From VBAU01 sp036005185 (GTDB lineage Bacteria; Bacteroidota; Bacteroidia; Chitinophagales; Chitinophagaceae): DNA of 64,000 nt. The notes beneath the pieces are model-generated. The model saw only the letters and a program-made list of their open reading frames with translations, ran no database searches and was not told the DNA's origin. Of the stretch, positions 16,748-25,469 are shown one piece after another. The stretch's first letter is position 1. Each line of letters opens with the position of its first letter. A program made the translations under genes and the position numbers. The DNA lies in NCBI GenBank assembly GCA_036005185.1, contig DASYQS010000024.1:62001-126000 (forward strand). The letters run 5' to 3'.

Positions 16748-16752
16748 TCATA

Positions 16753-18336
16753 TTAATCCATCAATTTGCGTAATTCATCTCCCATCATTATTTGAAGGTC
16801 ATTTAGCATTTTATTGTAAGCTTCCGTATCATTAGATAATGTTATAATCGTTCGACCCATTGCTAACAAAAGTTTGGTAAAAGCTGTTTGAGTTTCTGAG
16901 CCTAGACCATTAAAATAGTCATAAAAGGCATGCTCAACATTCCACCGAATTGTTACAGACCCGTTACCGGTATCTTCGAAATAACATATATGGTGTTGCC
17001 CCAAACGACCGAACTCAAATTCAACAAGAGATTGTTTAATTGTAGATCTATTCAGAATCTCAACCTCTGCTGTTGCACTTTCAACTTCTATTTCCCCCGT
17101 TCTACTCCTACTAATAATATTATTAAACAATCCACCATTTTTTAATTCAGGAGTAAGTTTTGTTCTTTTTGTTTTTTTTGTTTTAATTGGAGGAAGTCTA
17201 TCAGCCCTTGAATCTATATTTTCTTTTATTTTTTCGAAGTTTTTTAAACTTTCTTCGTTATTTGGTTTGTAAAGTTTGATATCATTTCTAGCCCTATCTT
17301 CATAAGACTTAATAACACCCTTTACTTTTTCACGAAGGGCGTCTTTAAACCATTGATAAAGGTTGATATTATTTTTTTCATAATTAATATAAAAGACATC
17401 ATCCAAATCTCCAGAGAAAAAAATTTCAGCTCTAATTCTATTTAAATGGTTATCCTTTACTCTTGTACCTAACCATGTTGAACGCTCAAGCTGCCTATTA
17501 TTTCGCATTACATAGAATCCTTGATTGTCCAATCCTAAATTATAAGGTGTTTTTTCAGTATTTAATATTTGCGGTAAAAAACCGAACTTAATTCGAATTG
17601 AAAAATCACTTCCTTCTGGACGCTTGAATTCATATATCTGGTCATTAATTTCTGTTTCTTGGTCAGTATATGACCTTAAAGGTTCTCTTGCTTCCACCTT
17701 CTCGTCATTTACAAAAAATTGCACTCCATCGTTAATAAAAACACGAAACACTTCGCCAAGGTGATTTTTCAATTTTGTAATAAATGGTCTTTCCGACTTA
17801 AGTTCCATCCTATCCAATTTTGTAATGATTAGAACCGTACCTGAAGCAGAATCAGGATTAAATTCTTTAAATTCAGAAATTTCCTGCGCATCCGATTTGT
17901 AAATTGGTATTTTAAAATCTCCTAGCCTTACTATTTCATCAATGTCATACAGTGCTGAATAAAATTCTCCAAACTCCGTTCTTGTTATTACTTTTAAACA
18001 TTTGCCTAATGACATTGAGGAGTTTTTCATACCAATGCCATATAAACCTTTATCTGATGCTTTCGGTAAATTTTTGCCTACTGATCCAAGACGCATCGCA
18101 TCAGTAAGTACATCGAAAGACATACCGCTACCGTTATCAGTAACGATAATGCATTGTTTCTCTTTTTTGTAGTAAAACCTAACTTTTGATGCAGCTACAT
18201 CTTCGTCAAGCGCGTTGTCCGCAAGATCAGCTAAAGCTTCCCAATTTGTAAGAGTGTTGTGACGAAAAGAGAAGAGAAATTTGGGGCGTGGATACACATC
18301 CACCATGTCCAGTGTGGACTGAATTTGTTTTTTCAT
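16753..18336 (-). CDS. GHKL (HSP90/MutL/MORC-like) ATPase
   Basis: The 527-residue cytosolic protein begins with a GHKL ATPase domain. The N-box is LADLADNALDED with Asn41, the G1 box is TDNGSGM (66-72) and the G2 box is GLYGIGMKNSSMSLG (97-111). The position of the usual catalytic Glu, four before Asn41, is Asp37. A transducer-like S5 domain follows (about 240-350), then a Lys-rich linker (about 375-400) and a conserved C-terminal region with RLGQHHICYFED and TIRWNVEHAFYDYF. The architecture is like prokaryotic MORC/MutL-type ATPases found near restriction and other defence genes. It precedes the FRG-DUF262 pair in the same direction but is separated from it by a terminator and a repeat. Function in defence is inferred. 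Confidence 0.88.
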   Translation of the reverse strand: MKKQIQSTLDMVDVYPRPKFLFSFRHNTLTNWEALADLADNALDEDVAASKVRFYYKKEKQCIIVTDNGSGMSFDVLTDAMRLGSVGKNLPKASDKGLYGIGMKNSSMSLGKCLKVITRTEFGEFYSALYDIDEIVRLGDFKIPIYKSDAQEISEFKEFNPDSASGTVLIITKLDRMELKSERPFITKLKNHLGEVFRVFINDGVQFFVNDEKVEAREPLRSYTDQETEINDQIYEFKRPEGSDFSIRIKFGFLPQILNTEKTPYNLGLDNQGFYVMRNNRQLERSTWLGTRVKDNHLNRIRAEIFFSGDLDDVFYINYEKNNINLYQWFKDALREKVKGVIKSYEDRARNDIKLYKPNNEESLKNFEKIKENIDSRADRLPPIKTKKTKRTKLTPELKNGGLFNNIISRSRTGEIEVESATAEVEILNRSTIKQSLVEFEFGRLGQHHICYFEDTGNGSVTIRWNVEHAFYDYFNGLGSETQTAFTKLLLAMGRTIITLSNDTEAYNKMLNDLQIMMGDELRKLMD

Positions 18337-18472
18337 TGTTTACAATTTACCTCGAATTAAATCCGAGCTTGTTAATGAATATATTTTAGAAACGCGACCA
18401 CATTAAATGCGATCTGATACAAATGTCATTTTTTTTTCTTATTTACAAAAAGAATTTTTTCCCCCTCAATAT

Positions 18473-18516
18473 TAAGTCCACCTAAGGTCTTTTTCCAAAA
18501 AGACCCCGGACTAACC
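18473..18516. repeat. GGTCTTTTT palindrome, copy A
   Basis: TAAGTCCACCTAAGGTCTTT is followed by TTCCAAAAAGACCCC and CTAACC. It is a degenerate copy of the element at 22505-22546, with the same flanks (TAAGTC before, CTAAC after). It lies in the divergent spacer between the GHKL ATPase and the NTF2-like gene. Confidence 0.65.
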
Positions 18517-18552
18517 AAAAATTATCCTACCTTCTGTTGACAATCCTGCAAA

Positions 18553-19029
18553 ATGAGAAAAGCAGTATTTTATTTTTTTATTCTTCTAATAATTTCTGAG
18601 AAAATTATGTCGCAGACTAAAACAAAACCAACTGCAGAAAATAAGCCCACCATCGCCATCCTTGACGGTTTCGCAAGTGCGTTTAATGCACATGACGCAG
18701 ACAAGATTGTATCATACATGACAGATGATTGTATATTCGAGGCATCGGCGGGCCCTGATGCAGACGGAGAAAAATTTGTGGGAAAAGAAGCTGTGAAGAA
18801 AGCCTTTGAAGACATTTTTAAAAATTATCCCGACGCTAAATGGAACAATCCGCATCATTTCATCTCTGGTAACAGGGCGGTTTCAGAATGGATTTTCACC
18901 GGTACAAAGCCAGACGGGAGCAAGGTGGAAGTTATGGGCTGTGATCTCTTTACATTTCGCGATGGAAAAATATTTATAAAAAATTCGTACAGAAAAAATC
19001 GACCTCCAATTCCAACAACAAAAAATTAA
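18553..19029 (+). CDS. Exported NTF2-like (SnoaL/DUF4440) protein
   Basis: The 158-residue protein has an N-terminal hydrophobic export segment (about 3-17) and a cone-shaped NTF2-like domain. The domain is marked by ILDGFASAFNAHDADKIVSY, then DGEKFVGKEAVKKAFEDIF and a strand-rich end with FTFRDGKIFIKNSYRK. Such domains bind small hydrophobic ligands or act as isomerases or cyclases. No catalytic dyad was assigned. Three other NTF2-like proteins occur in this window (21886, 22628, 46552). Confidence 0.85.
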   Translation: MRKAVFYFFILLIISEKIMSQTKTKPTAENKPTIAILDGFASAFNAHDADKIVSYMTDDCIFEASAGPDADGEKFVGKEAVKKAFEDIFKNYPDAKWNNPHHFISGNRAVSEWIFTGTKPDGSKVEVMGCDLFTFRDGKIFIKNSYRKNRPPIPTTKN

Positions 19030-19063
19030 AAGCCTTCAAACTCGCGGTTTTGCTTCTGCAAAC

Positions 19064-20536
19064 TCAAAATCCCTTTTTATTTTCCTTCTGCCACTGTAAA
19101 TATTTTTCGATCAAAAAATAACTGCCGGCGTTTCGATATTCAGGAGTAGATACAGTAAAATGATCGCCGGGATAATAAGCAAAAACAAACCCGGTATTCA
19201 ACTTTTTCATTTCATTCTCCAAAACGTGAACAGCGCTGTTCAGTAAAAAATTATCCTGCTCACCTACCGACACTCTTATTTTGCCCTGAAGATCTTTTTG
19301 AAGCTTGTCCCAGTTCGATCTTAGATAAAGTGAAATATCATAGTTCTTCCAATGCTCAAAGGCTTTCTTGTTTACTTCTCCTGTCACCGGGTCGCAAATT
19401 GATTCAGGGTTTCCATCTGCTGCTCTGGCACCGAATACCGCATCAAAAGAATGCATTTGCTCGCCACGATTAATCACATGCTCCATTTGATAAGAAAGTT
19501 TCATGGATGCCCATTGAAACCTTCCCCCCACAGTGGCTGTGCTTCGCAGCGAGCTGTCTTTTCCATAGAACATATTTTCCCCTTCATAGAGATTGATCTT
19601 TTGAAAATCCCTGAAGTCAACCGGATCGGGTGAGCTTGCCCAGCAGGCTGTGAAAAATGAAGGATAATGTGTTTGCAGCCACAGCACTGTCCAGCCACCG
19701 CTGCTGTGTCCTCGTAAAAAACGTGCACCATCAGCATGATATTTCTTTTCCAGCTCGGGAATAAATTCTTTCACCAAAGCGTCGCCCCAAGGTCCGTTAT
19801 TATCGCTGTTTGCATAAACAGAATGGCCGAGCCGGCAATTTCCATCCAAGAAAACATTTATGGTTTCCAGACTATCTGATAGCTTAGCGCGGGATACTGT
19901 ATCGCCTGACGAGCCATAATAGTTACCACCATAACCGGATACAATAATGACGAGGGGATATTTTTTTTGTGATTGATCATAATACGTTGCAGGCAATATA
20001 ACGGCGCCGGCAATCGAAACAGTCTTGTGGTAGAAGGCAGACAAAAGCGTTGATTGAACTTTTAATTCTTTTACAAATTTTGTATCCTTAAAAACCTGCT
20101 CGGGTATAACCTGATCGCAATTGATCGAAAATATTTTTTTTCTGTCCTTTGTCAATTTCACTTTGATGGATTTCGAATAAATATTTCCGAGGCTTCCTGA
20201 AATTGCTCTGCCACCAAGATCCCTGTCCCAAACCGCCTGTACATAATATTCATTTCGTTCCAGGTCTGAAATGACTGCAGGATAGGATATTGCCTTATCA
20301 TCAAACAACACTGCCTGACCGGGCTTTATATTTTTTACATCAATAGCAAAACAGGGAAATGCTTCAAGGCCTACCATCGCGTCTTTTGGCTGACGATCTT
20401 CCTTACTGAGATATAAAAAAACTTTTCCGCTAAAAGTTTTATTGTAGGCAGTTTCAGAATAGCTAACCGCAAATTGTTGTGAAAATATTTGTAGAGTCAG
20501 TAAGATCTGGACGGTGGCGAGGATGAGTCTTTTCAT
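19064..20536 (-). CDS. Exported putative esterase (esterase D-like alpha/beta hydrolase)
   Basis: The 490-residue protein has a signal peptide (about 1-19) and a beta-rich N-terminal domain of about 160 residues. A catalytic domain of the PF00756 type follows, beginning near YPLVIIVSGYGGNYYG. The nucleophile Ser278 lies in the elbow GHSSGG. Candidate acid and base lie in SVGEQDNF and YYPGDHFTV towards the C-terminus. It probably hydrolyses an ester outside the cytoplasm, for example on a polysaccharide or a siderophore; the true substrate is unknown. Confidence 0.87.
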   Translation of the reverse strand: MKRLILATVQILLTLQIFSQQFAVSYSETAYNKTFSGKVFLYLSKEDRQPKDAMVGLEAFPCFAIDVKNIKPGQAVLFDDKAISYPAVISDLERNEYYVQAVWDRDLGGRAISGSLGNIYSKSIKVKLTKDRKKIFSINCDQVIPEQVFKDTKFVKELKVQSTLLSAFYHKTVSIAGAVILPATYYDQSQKKYPLVIIVSGYGGNYYGSSGDTVSRAKLSDSLETINVFLDGNCRLGHSVYANSDNNGPWGDALVKEFIPELEKKYHADGARFLRGHSSGGWTVLWLQTHYPSFFTACWASSPDPVDFRDFQKINLYEGENMFYGKDSSLRSTATVGGRFQWASMKLSYQMEHVINRGEQMHSFDAVFGARAADGNPESICDPVTGEVNKKAFEHWKNYDISLYLRSNWDKLQKDLQGKIRVSVGEQDNFLLNSAVHVLENEMKKLNTGFVFAYYPGDHFTVSTPEYRNAGSYFLIEKYLQWQKENKKGF

Positions 20537-20714
20537 AATTGCTAATTAAGGTAGCCGAAATTAAATAAACCTAATTGAATCATGCTATCATGTCTTTCAA
20601 AAAAATAAAAACTATTCGAACTTCTTATAGGATGGAGGTATAATTGTTGTTGTAACTTGCATAAAATAATTAACCGCAGATAATCGATCTCATCCATTAA
20701 CTCAAATAAGCAAG

Positions 20715-21701
20715 ATGAAATACAGAACACTTGGCAATAATGAAAAGCTTTCCGCTATTGGTCTTGGTTGCATGAGCATGAGCCAAGCCTATGGCGTTCC
20801 AAATGATGAAGAATCTATTGCTACCCTCAACCTGGCATTGGAACTGGGTATTAATTTCTGGGATACCGCCGATGTTTACGGAAATGGCAAGAATGAAGAG
20901 CTCATTTCAAAAGTGCTTGTGCCGAACAGGCAGAAAGTATTTATTGCAACCAAATTTGGTTTTTCTTTGACTGCCAATAGCAGCGTGAGCTTTAACGGCT
21001 CGCCGGACTACATGCGTGAAGCCGTTGAAAAAAGTTTAAAGCGCTTGAACGTTGATACCATTGATCTTTATTATGCTCATCGCATCGATCCCAATGTACC
21101 AGTGGAAGAAATGGTTGGTGCTATGGCCCAACTGATAAAACAAGGTAAGGTGCGATACATCGGTCTGTCGGAAGCTTCCGTCACCTCCATTCGAAAAGCA
21201 CATGCTGTGCATCCTATTGCCGCTGTGCAAAGTGAATATTCTTTGCTTACGAGAGACGTTGAAAAAAATGTATTGCCGCTGTGCAAAGAACTCGGGATTA
21301 GTTTTGTTCCATTCAGTCCGCTGGCCCGAGGCTTGATGACCAATACGCTTGACCTTTCTTCATTACCCGATAATGATTTTCGCAAAAAGTTACCTCGCTA
21401 TCAAAAAGAGCACGAAGAAAATAATGAGCAACTGGCATCTGCATTTGCCCAGCTTGCAAAAGAAATTGGCTGCACACCCGCCCAGCTCGCTATTGCATGG
21501 GTGCTGGCCCAAGGTGATAACATCATTCCGATTCCCGGAACAAAAAAGCGAAAGTATCTTGCCGAAAATGCCGGAGCGGTTGACGTGCAGTTATCAGCGA
21601 AACATTTACAGCAGATAGAGGATTTATTGGTAAAATTTCCCAATACCGGCGAACGCTATGATGAAGCTAGCTGGAAGTTAGTGGATAAAGAAAGTGTTTA
21701 A
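20715..21701 (+). CDS. Aldo/keto reductase
   Basis: Cytosolic NADPH-dependent oxidoreductase with the TIM-barrel AKR fold, 328 residues. The catalytic tetrad is visible: Asp50 and Tyr55 in FWDTADVYG, Lys80 in ATKFGF and His122 in LYYAHRID. The cofactor-binding C-terminus contains IIPIPGTKKRKYLAENAGA. The start MKYRTLGNNEKLSAIGLG and the FVPFSPLARGLMT motif resemble the AKR13/YakC-like group. Physiological carbonyl substrate unknown. Confidence 0.94.
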   Translation: MKYRTLGNNEKLSAIGLGCMSMSQAYGVPNDEESIATLNLALELGINFWDTADVYGNGKNEELISKVLVPNRQKVFIATKFGFSLTANSSVSFNGSPDYMREAVEKSLKRLNVDTIDLYYAHRIDPNVPVEEMVGAMAQLIKQGKVRYIGLSEASVTSIRKAHAVHPIAAVQSEYSLLTRDVEKNVLPLCKELGISFVPFSPLARGLMTNTLDLSSLPDNDFRKKLPRYQKEHEENNEQLASAFAQLAKEIGCTPAQLAIAWVLAQGDNIIPIPGTKKRKYLAENAGAVDVQLSAKHLQQIEDLLVKFPNTGERYDEASWKLVDKESV

Positions 21702-21885
21702 AAAGATGATTGCTTGGCGCAACCAATCATTCTTAACTTCTTCTAAACATGTGCGTATCGGCCTTAGAGTAATAAATTGAGAAATCTTACAGGGTACAGG
21801 GAATTAGGTTTTTAGCTCAGCTCGATGATTCTTTGCAAATTGTATTTGTTTCAGTCGGTACTAAGCAGCACGCCGAGAACACTTG

Positions 21886-22329
21886 CTATTTTTCATTCGT
21901 TGGAAATCCCTGACCTGTGCCACCAAAGAATACTTCAATGGCCTTTATTTTTCCATTGCTGAAAGTAAAGTATTCAATGTTTCGGATTGTTTTGTCATGG
22001 TCGGTGATAACATGCATCAGTGCAAAAGCCTCTTTGTCGTTTCCGATAATTTTTACAAACTCAAACTTTTTAATATGATCTGCCTGTACCCAGCATTTTT
22101 CTTTGAATCTTTCTATAGAAATATGATCATCGTTGTTGGGGCTGGTAAAAGTAAATCCCTCTGCAAGCTGGCTTGAAACCAAGTTCCAGTTCTTTTTTTC
22201 CCAACCCCCAAAATAGTTATGGATAATTTTCTCGAACTGACTCATCTTTTCATTTTTTGAGCTTTGACTATAGCAAAAAAACAATCCGGTAGAAATGCCG
22301 GTAAGTAAAATAAATTTAAAAAGTTTCAT
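21886..22329 (-). CDS. Exported NTF2-like (SnoaL-like) protein
   Basis: The 147-residue protein has a signal peptide with a possible lipoprotein Cys (GLFFCYSQSS, Cys19). An NTF2-like domain follows, with MSQFEKIIHNYFGGWEKKNW, the loop FTSPNNDDHISIERFKEKCW and EYFTFSNGKIKAIEVFFGG, the usual last strands. A palindromic repeat (22505-22546) separates it from the next minus-strand NTF2-like gene, so they may be separate transcripts. Ligand unknown. Confidence 0.83.
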   Translation of the reverse strand: MKLFKFILLTGISTGLFFCYSQSSKNEKMSQFEKIIHNYFGGWEKKNWNLVSSQLAEGFTFTSPNNDDHISIERFKEKCWVQADHIKKFEFVKIIGNDKEAFALMHVITDHDKTIRNIEYFTFSNGKIKAIEVFFGGTGQGFPTNEK

Positions 22330-22504
22330 ACACAGTGTTTTTATGATAAAAAATATTTTTTCAGTTTAATCTCCCGGAGCATGAAATCAGAGGCGATACA
22401 TAGGACAAGCAACTCCTTTTCTTGAAGACAAACTGGTTTTTGAAATCCGGACATTTACTTCTCTAAAATTTGCCGGCGCCGATGCGTATATAAATTAAAA
22501 AGCA

Positions 22505-22546
22505 TAAGTCACCCTGGGTCTTTTTGCAAAAAGACCCAGGGCTAAC
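22505..22546. repeat. GGTCTTTTT palindrome, copy B (perfect)
   Basis: CCCTGGGTCTTTTTG (22512-22526) is the exact reverse complement of CAAAAAGACCCAGGG (22527-22541), a perfect 30-base palindrome. TAAGTCA lies before it and CTAACGGAA after it. It could work as a two-way terminator or protein site, but two more copies with conserved flanks (18473, 23382) argue for a dispersed repeat. Confidence 0.8.
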
Positions 22547-22582
22547 GGAATATTTAAAGATTAAATCTTATAGCTTTTAGTC

Positions 22583-22615
22583 ATTGTTGGTGTTTAGCAA
22601 AGCGTCACCAACAAT
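22583..22615. repeat. Hairpin repeat, GTTGGTG type
   Basis: ATTGTTGGTG (22583-22592) pairs perfectly with CACCAACAAT (22606-22615) around a 13-base loop TTTAGCAAAGCGT. The same GTTGxTGTTTAGC(G)AA start occurs at about 16437. It lies just downstream of the DUF4440-type gene at 22628 on its strand and might assist termination. Confidence 0.6.
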
Positions 22616-22627
22616 CGAAGCATTTTC

Positions 22628-23320
22628 CTACTCCACTTTTGTTCCCTTTATTTCTCTTTCATTCACTCTTAAAATATAATGCGTCACATGGCCTTTTTCG
22701 TCTTTGTAAAAAGTAAATTCTCCCACATTACCTTTTACATAAAATTGTGTTTCGGATAATGGCAGAATGGCTATTTTAGGACGGTTCATTCCCTGCACCA
22801 TTAGTGTATCGCTTTGCTTGGTTATCGTTGTGTAATTTCCGGGAGACTGTTCGTATTTGCCAATGTAGAGGTCAAGAATCTTTGGATCAAGGCTTACAGA
22901 TTTACGCTCGGGCGGCATGGCAGTTGATTGTATTTGCACAACCTGCCATTGACCATTTTTCTTTGCATAAATTGTTGTTCCCCTCAGTAGACCTTTTACT
23001 CTCAATACAGCAACATCGCCATAAACATACAATTCATCAAATGAAGGTGTCGGAGCTTTTGAATATTTATCAATAGATAGAATATTATTGATCCGGCGCT
23101 CCTTGTTGTCTTCTCCCCCGGTTGAATGAATCAAAACAAATTCATCAGCGTAAAAATTTTCAAGCGCCTTACGATCTTTTTTTGCTGCTGCATCCTGCAT
23201 GTCATTCCACAATTTTTCCAGCTCTTCTTTTACCTTCACAACTTTTTTTTGATCAGTCTTTTGCTGGCTATAGGCAAACGAAACAGTTAAAAAAGCAAGG
23301 ATGAATATTAAAATTCTCAT
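22628..23320 (-). CDS. Exported DUF4440 (NTF2-like) protein with C-terminal beta domain
   Basis: The 230-residue protein has a signal peptide (about 1-18, SFAYSQ). A DUF4440 NTF2-like domain follows (about 30-135; LWNDMQDAAAKKDRKALENF, FVLIHSTGGEDNKERRI). The second domain of about 85 residues begins ILDLYIGKYEQSPGNYTTIT. That ending resembles the DUF3471-type beta domain that often follows beta-lactamase-like or DUF4440 domains in Bacteroidota. Ligand and role unknown. Palindromic repeats lie on both sides (22505 and 23382). Confidence 0.85.
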   Translation of the reverse strand: MRILIFILAFLTVSFAYSQQKTDQKKVVKVKEELEKLWNDMQDAAAKKDRKALENFYADEFVLIHSTGGEDNKERRINNILSIDKYSKAPTPSFDELYVYGDVAVLRVKGLLRGTTIYAKKNGQWQVVQIQSTAMPPERKSVSLDPKILDLYIGKYEQSPGNYTTITKQSDTLMVQGMNRPKIAILPLSETQFYVKGNVGEFTFYKDEKGHVTHYILRVNEREIKGTKVE

Positions 23321-23381
23321 AACAATACATTTTAAGTTTTACTTTGAAGTCCATCTAATTTACTATTTTTCGATTGTGTTT

Positions 23382-23421
23382 TAAGCCCACCAGGGTCTTT
23401 TGCAAAAAACCCCCCGCTAAC
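23382..23421. repeat. GGTCTTTTT palindrome, copy C
   Basis: TAAGCCCACCAGGGTCTTTT is followed by GCAAAAAACCCCCCGCTAAC. It is a decayed copy of the perfect palindrome at 22505-22546 with the same flank order. It sits in the spacer between the DUF4440 gene and the SIS isomerase gene. Confidence 0.65.
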
Positions 23422-23456
23422 AGAAAAACTGATAAGTATAAAAAAACTACTCTCAT

Positions 23457-24218
23457 TCACACTCCTGCCACTCTCTTTTTATATTCTGCCAACGCTTCTT
23501 CCAAACGCTCCCTGGGTGTATTATCACCGGGTACATTGTGCGAAGGATGAATAAATAATTTCACTCCACGTTCCGCTAAAATTTCAGCAACTGTTGTTAC
23601 TGTCATCCACACTGTGGTAACAAAAGCCATGGTGGAAACAGGTCCTACTTTGTCCTGGTGATTTTTTAAAACAACGGAAGCGTCTTCTACCGGTGCACAG
23701 GTGTCCACCACCAGGTCGGCGATGTCAAAAATGGTCTTGCCTGATGAATGTCTTGTCTGCTTTCCTTTGGCAGCGGCTGCAGAGCCATAAGCAATCACCT
23801 TCATTCCTTTTTTCTTTGCTTCAATAGCAATATCAATATTTACATTGTTGATACCGGTATGAGAAAACAGCCACATCGTATCCCGTGGATCAAAACTGTA
23901 TCCCTTCATGATCTCTACGCCATAACCCTCTACCCTTTCGAGAAAAATAAATTGATGCACTCCCATTTCACCCGTGATGCGGGTAAAAAAACTAAGAGGT
24001 AATTCTATCATGGGATGAAAACCCACAAAGCCGCCGATGCGTGGATATATTTCTTCAACAGGCAGTGTGGCATGCCCGCAACCGAACAGGTGTACCCATC
24101 TACTGGCTTGGATACTGTCAGCCATTACTTCCGCAGCTTTGCGAATATTTTCCATTTGAGTTCCTTCTATCGTATCAATAATAGTACGGATGTTGGAGAG
24201 CCATTGTTTTGCGAGCAT
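23457..24218 (-). CDS. SIS domain protein (UPF0309-type sugar isomerase domain)
   Basis: The 253-residue cytosolic protein has a single SIS (sugar isomerase) domain. HLFGCGHATLPVEEIYPRIG is the phosphosugar-binding start, and WLFSHTGINNVNIDIAIEAK fits the second loop. The C-terminus (NVPGDNTPRERLEEALAEY) is typical of UPF0309. Related proteins bind or isomerise phosphorylated amino sugars. It is the third gene of ROK kinase-MFS permease-SIS, 24 bases behind the permease, so a phosphosugar from that pathway is the likely ligand. Confidence 0.87.
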   Translation of the reverse strand: MLAKQWLSNIRTIIDTIEGTQMENIRKAAEVMADSIQASRWVHLFGCGHATLPVEEIYPRIGGFVGFHPMIELPLSFFTRITGEMGVHQFIFLERVEGYGVEIMKGYSFDPRDTMWLFSHTGINNVNIDIAIEAKKKGMKVIAYGSAAAAKGKQTRHSSGKTIFDIADLVVDTCAPVEDASVVLKNHQDKVGPVSTMAFVTTVWMTVTTVAEILAERGVKLFIHPSHNVPGDNTPRERLEEALAEYKKRVAGV

Positions 24219-24242
24219 TGTTTTATTTTTTCATTTTTGGTT

Positions 24243-25439
24243 TTAGATCGTTGCTTGTTGTATTTCAGTAATGGTTTCTGCTTTACGATTTTTATTTCGT
24301 TGCGAGCGGAAAATTAAGATGCAAAAAAATATCATGAACAATAATTCTGCAAATGCTACAGAAGTGAAATGCTGGATACCGTAATTTTTTGAGATCAGTC
24401 CCATTAAATAATTCACCAGCATATTACCACTGAGGGTAATGGTAAAAATAAAGCTGAAGGCAGTACCGGATTGTGCGGCATACCGGCTGCCAGCCAATCC
24501 AAGCATGATAGGAAATCCCGCTGCTAATCCAATACCCAGCAAGATCAATCCCATAATGGATGTAGAATAAGACTGTCCGAAATAAAGGAGCAAAATTCCC
24601 ATCAATACTATTGCTAAAGACGAGAACATCAACACCGGCGTTTTTATTGAACGTAATACGCTTCCGATCAACAATCTCATTACCGTCATGCCAACAACAT
24701 AAAGTGACAGTGCATATAAAGCATTGCTTTCCGCAATGGATAAATGTTTGGTGAGATAAGTAGTGGTCCAATTGTTAAAGATAGACTCGATGCTTCCTTG
24801 AAAGAATAAAAAAAATGCAATAAACCAGAGATAATTTTCTTTGAATAATTGATTGGTTTTGCTTGGTGCAAATCCGATTGCTTTTTTTGAGGGAGGAAAT
24901 TTGATAAAGCTGTAGAATAATCCAACTGCCAGCGTCAGCCATCCCACGGCTTCTACAATCTGGTAAGAAGAAAAATTATTTTTCAGAACACCGATGACGA
25001 AAGGCATTCCCAAAGCGCCAATTCCAAAAAATACGCCCAGCAAGCTAAGATTCGCTCCTTCAGATCCTTTGCTGACATCAGAGACTACGGCATTGGTGGC
25101 TCCATTGATAATACCAGCGCTAATACCGAAAATAAGAATGAAAAGTTTTAATAGGCCAACGGAGGAAACTTTAGCAATGCCTTCGAAACCGGCGAACATT
25201 CCAATACAGGCAATGATGAGTATGAGTTTATATCCATAGCGATCGCAAACAGGGCCAAAAAACAAAGACCCAATCAAAATACCGATAGGTAAAATGGAAA
25301 ACAAAGTTCCTGCTGATACATCGTCCAAATTGAATTTTGATTTGAGATCAGGGACTATAGAACCAAGTGTGATCAACCCTATGCCAAATAATAACATTCC
25401 AAAACAAGCGGCCCAGAAAATAAGTTTTTTGTTGAGCAC
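24243..25439 (-). CDS. MFS sugar permease
   Basis: The 398-residue inner-membrane protein has 12 predicted hydrophobic segments in two six-helix halves. The loop 2-3 motif GPVCDRYGYKLILI matches the MFS signature. A charged central loop lies near PPSKKAIGFAPSK. Sequence style is near FucP/NarK-like sugar-proton symporters. It lies between a ROK kinase gene (30 bases upstream) and a SIS isomerase gene (24 bases downstream), so uptake of a sugar or amino sugar is likely. The exact substrate cannot be read from sequence. Confidence 0.9.
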   Translation of the reverse strand: MLNKKLIFWAACFGMLLFGIGLITLGSIVPDLKSKFNLDDVSAGTLFSILPIGILIGSLFFGPVCDRYGYKLILIIACIGMFAGFEGIAKVSSVGLLKLFILIFGISAGIINGATNAVVSDVSKGSEGANLSLLGVFFGIGALGMPFVIGVLKNNFSSYQIVEAVGWLTLAVGLFYSFIKFPPSKKAIGFAPSKTNQLFKENYLWFIAFFLFFQGSIESIFNNWTTTYLTKHLSIAESNALYALSLYVVGMTVMRLLIGSVLRSIKTPVLMFSSLAIVLMGILLLYFGQSYSTSIMGLILLGIGLAAGFPIMLGLAGSRYAAQSGTAFSFIFTITLSGNMLVNYLMGLISKNYGIQHFTSVAFAELLFMIFFCILIFRSQRNKNRKAETITEIQQATI

Positions 25440-25469
25440 TGGGTTATAGTTTAAGAGTTCTGCCTGTAG

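Larger units (their letters stand above)
16358..16752. other. Spacer between FRG and GHKL genes, mostly repeat
   Basis: This 395-base spacer contains the composite repeat at 16433-16704 and the terminator hairpin at 16707-16747. Nothing coding was found. Only about 75 bases next to the FRG start are free of repeats and could hold that gene's promoter. Confidence 0.6.

Noticed and set aside
14445..18336. Prophage or integrative element around the GHKL/FRG/DUF262 block
   Set aside because: No integrase, attachment-site duplication, tRNA or phage gene is visible at either side.
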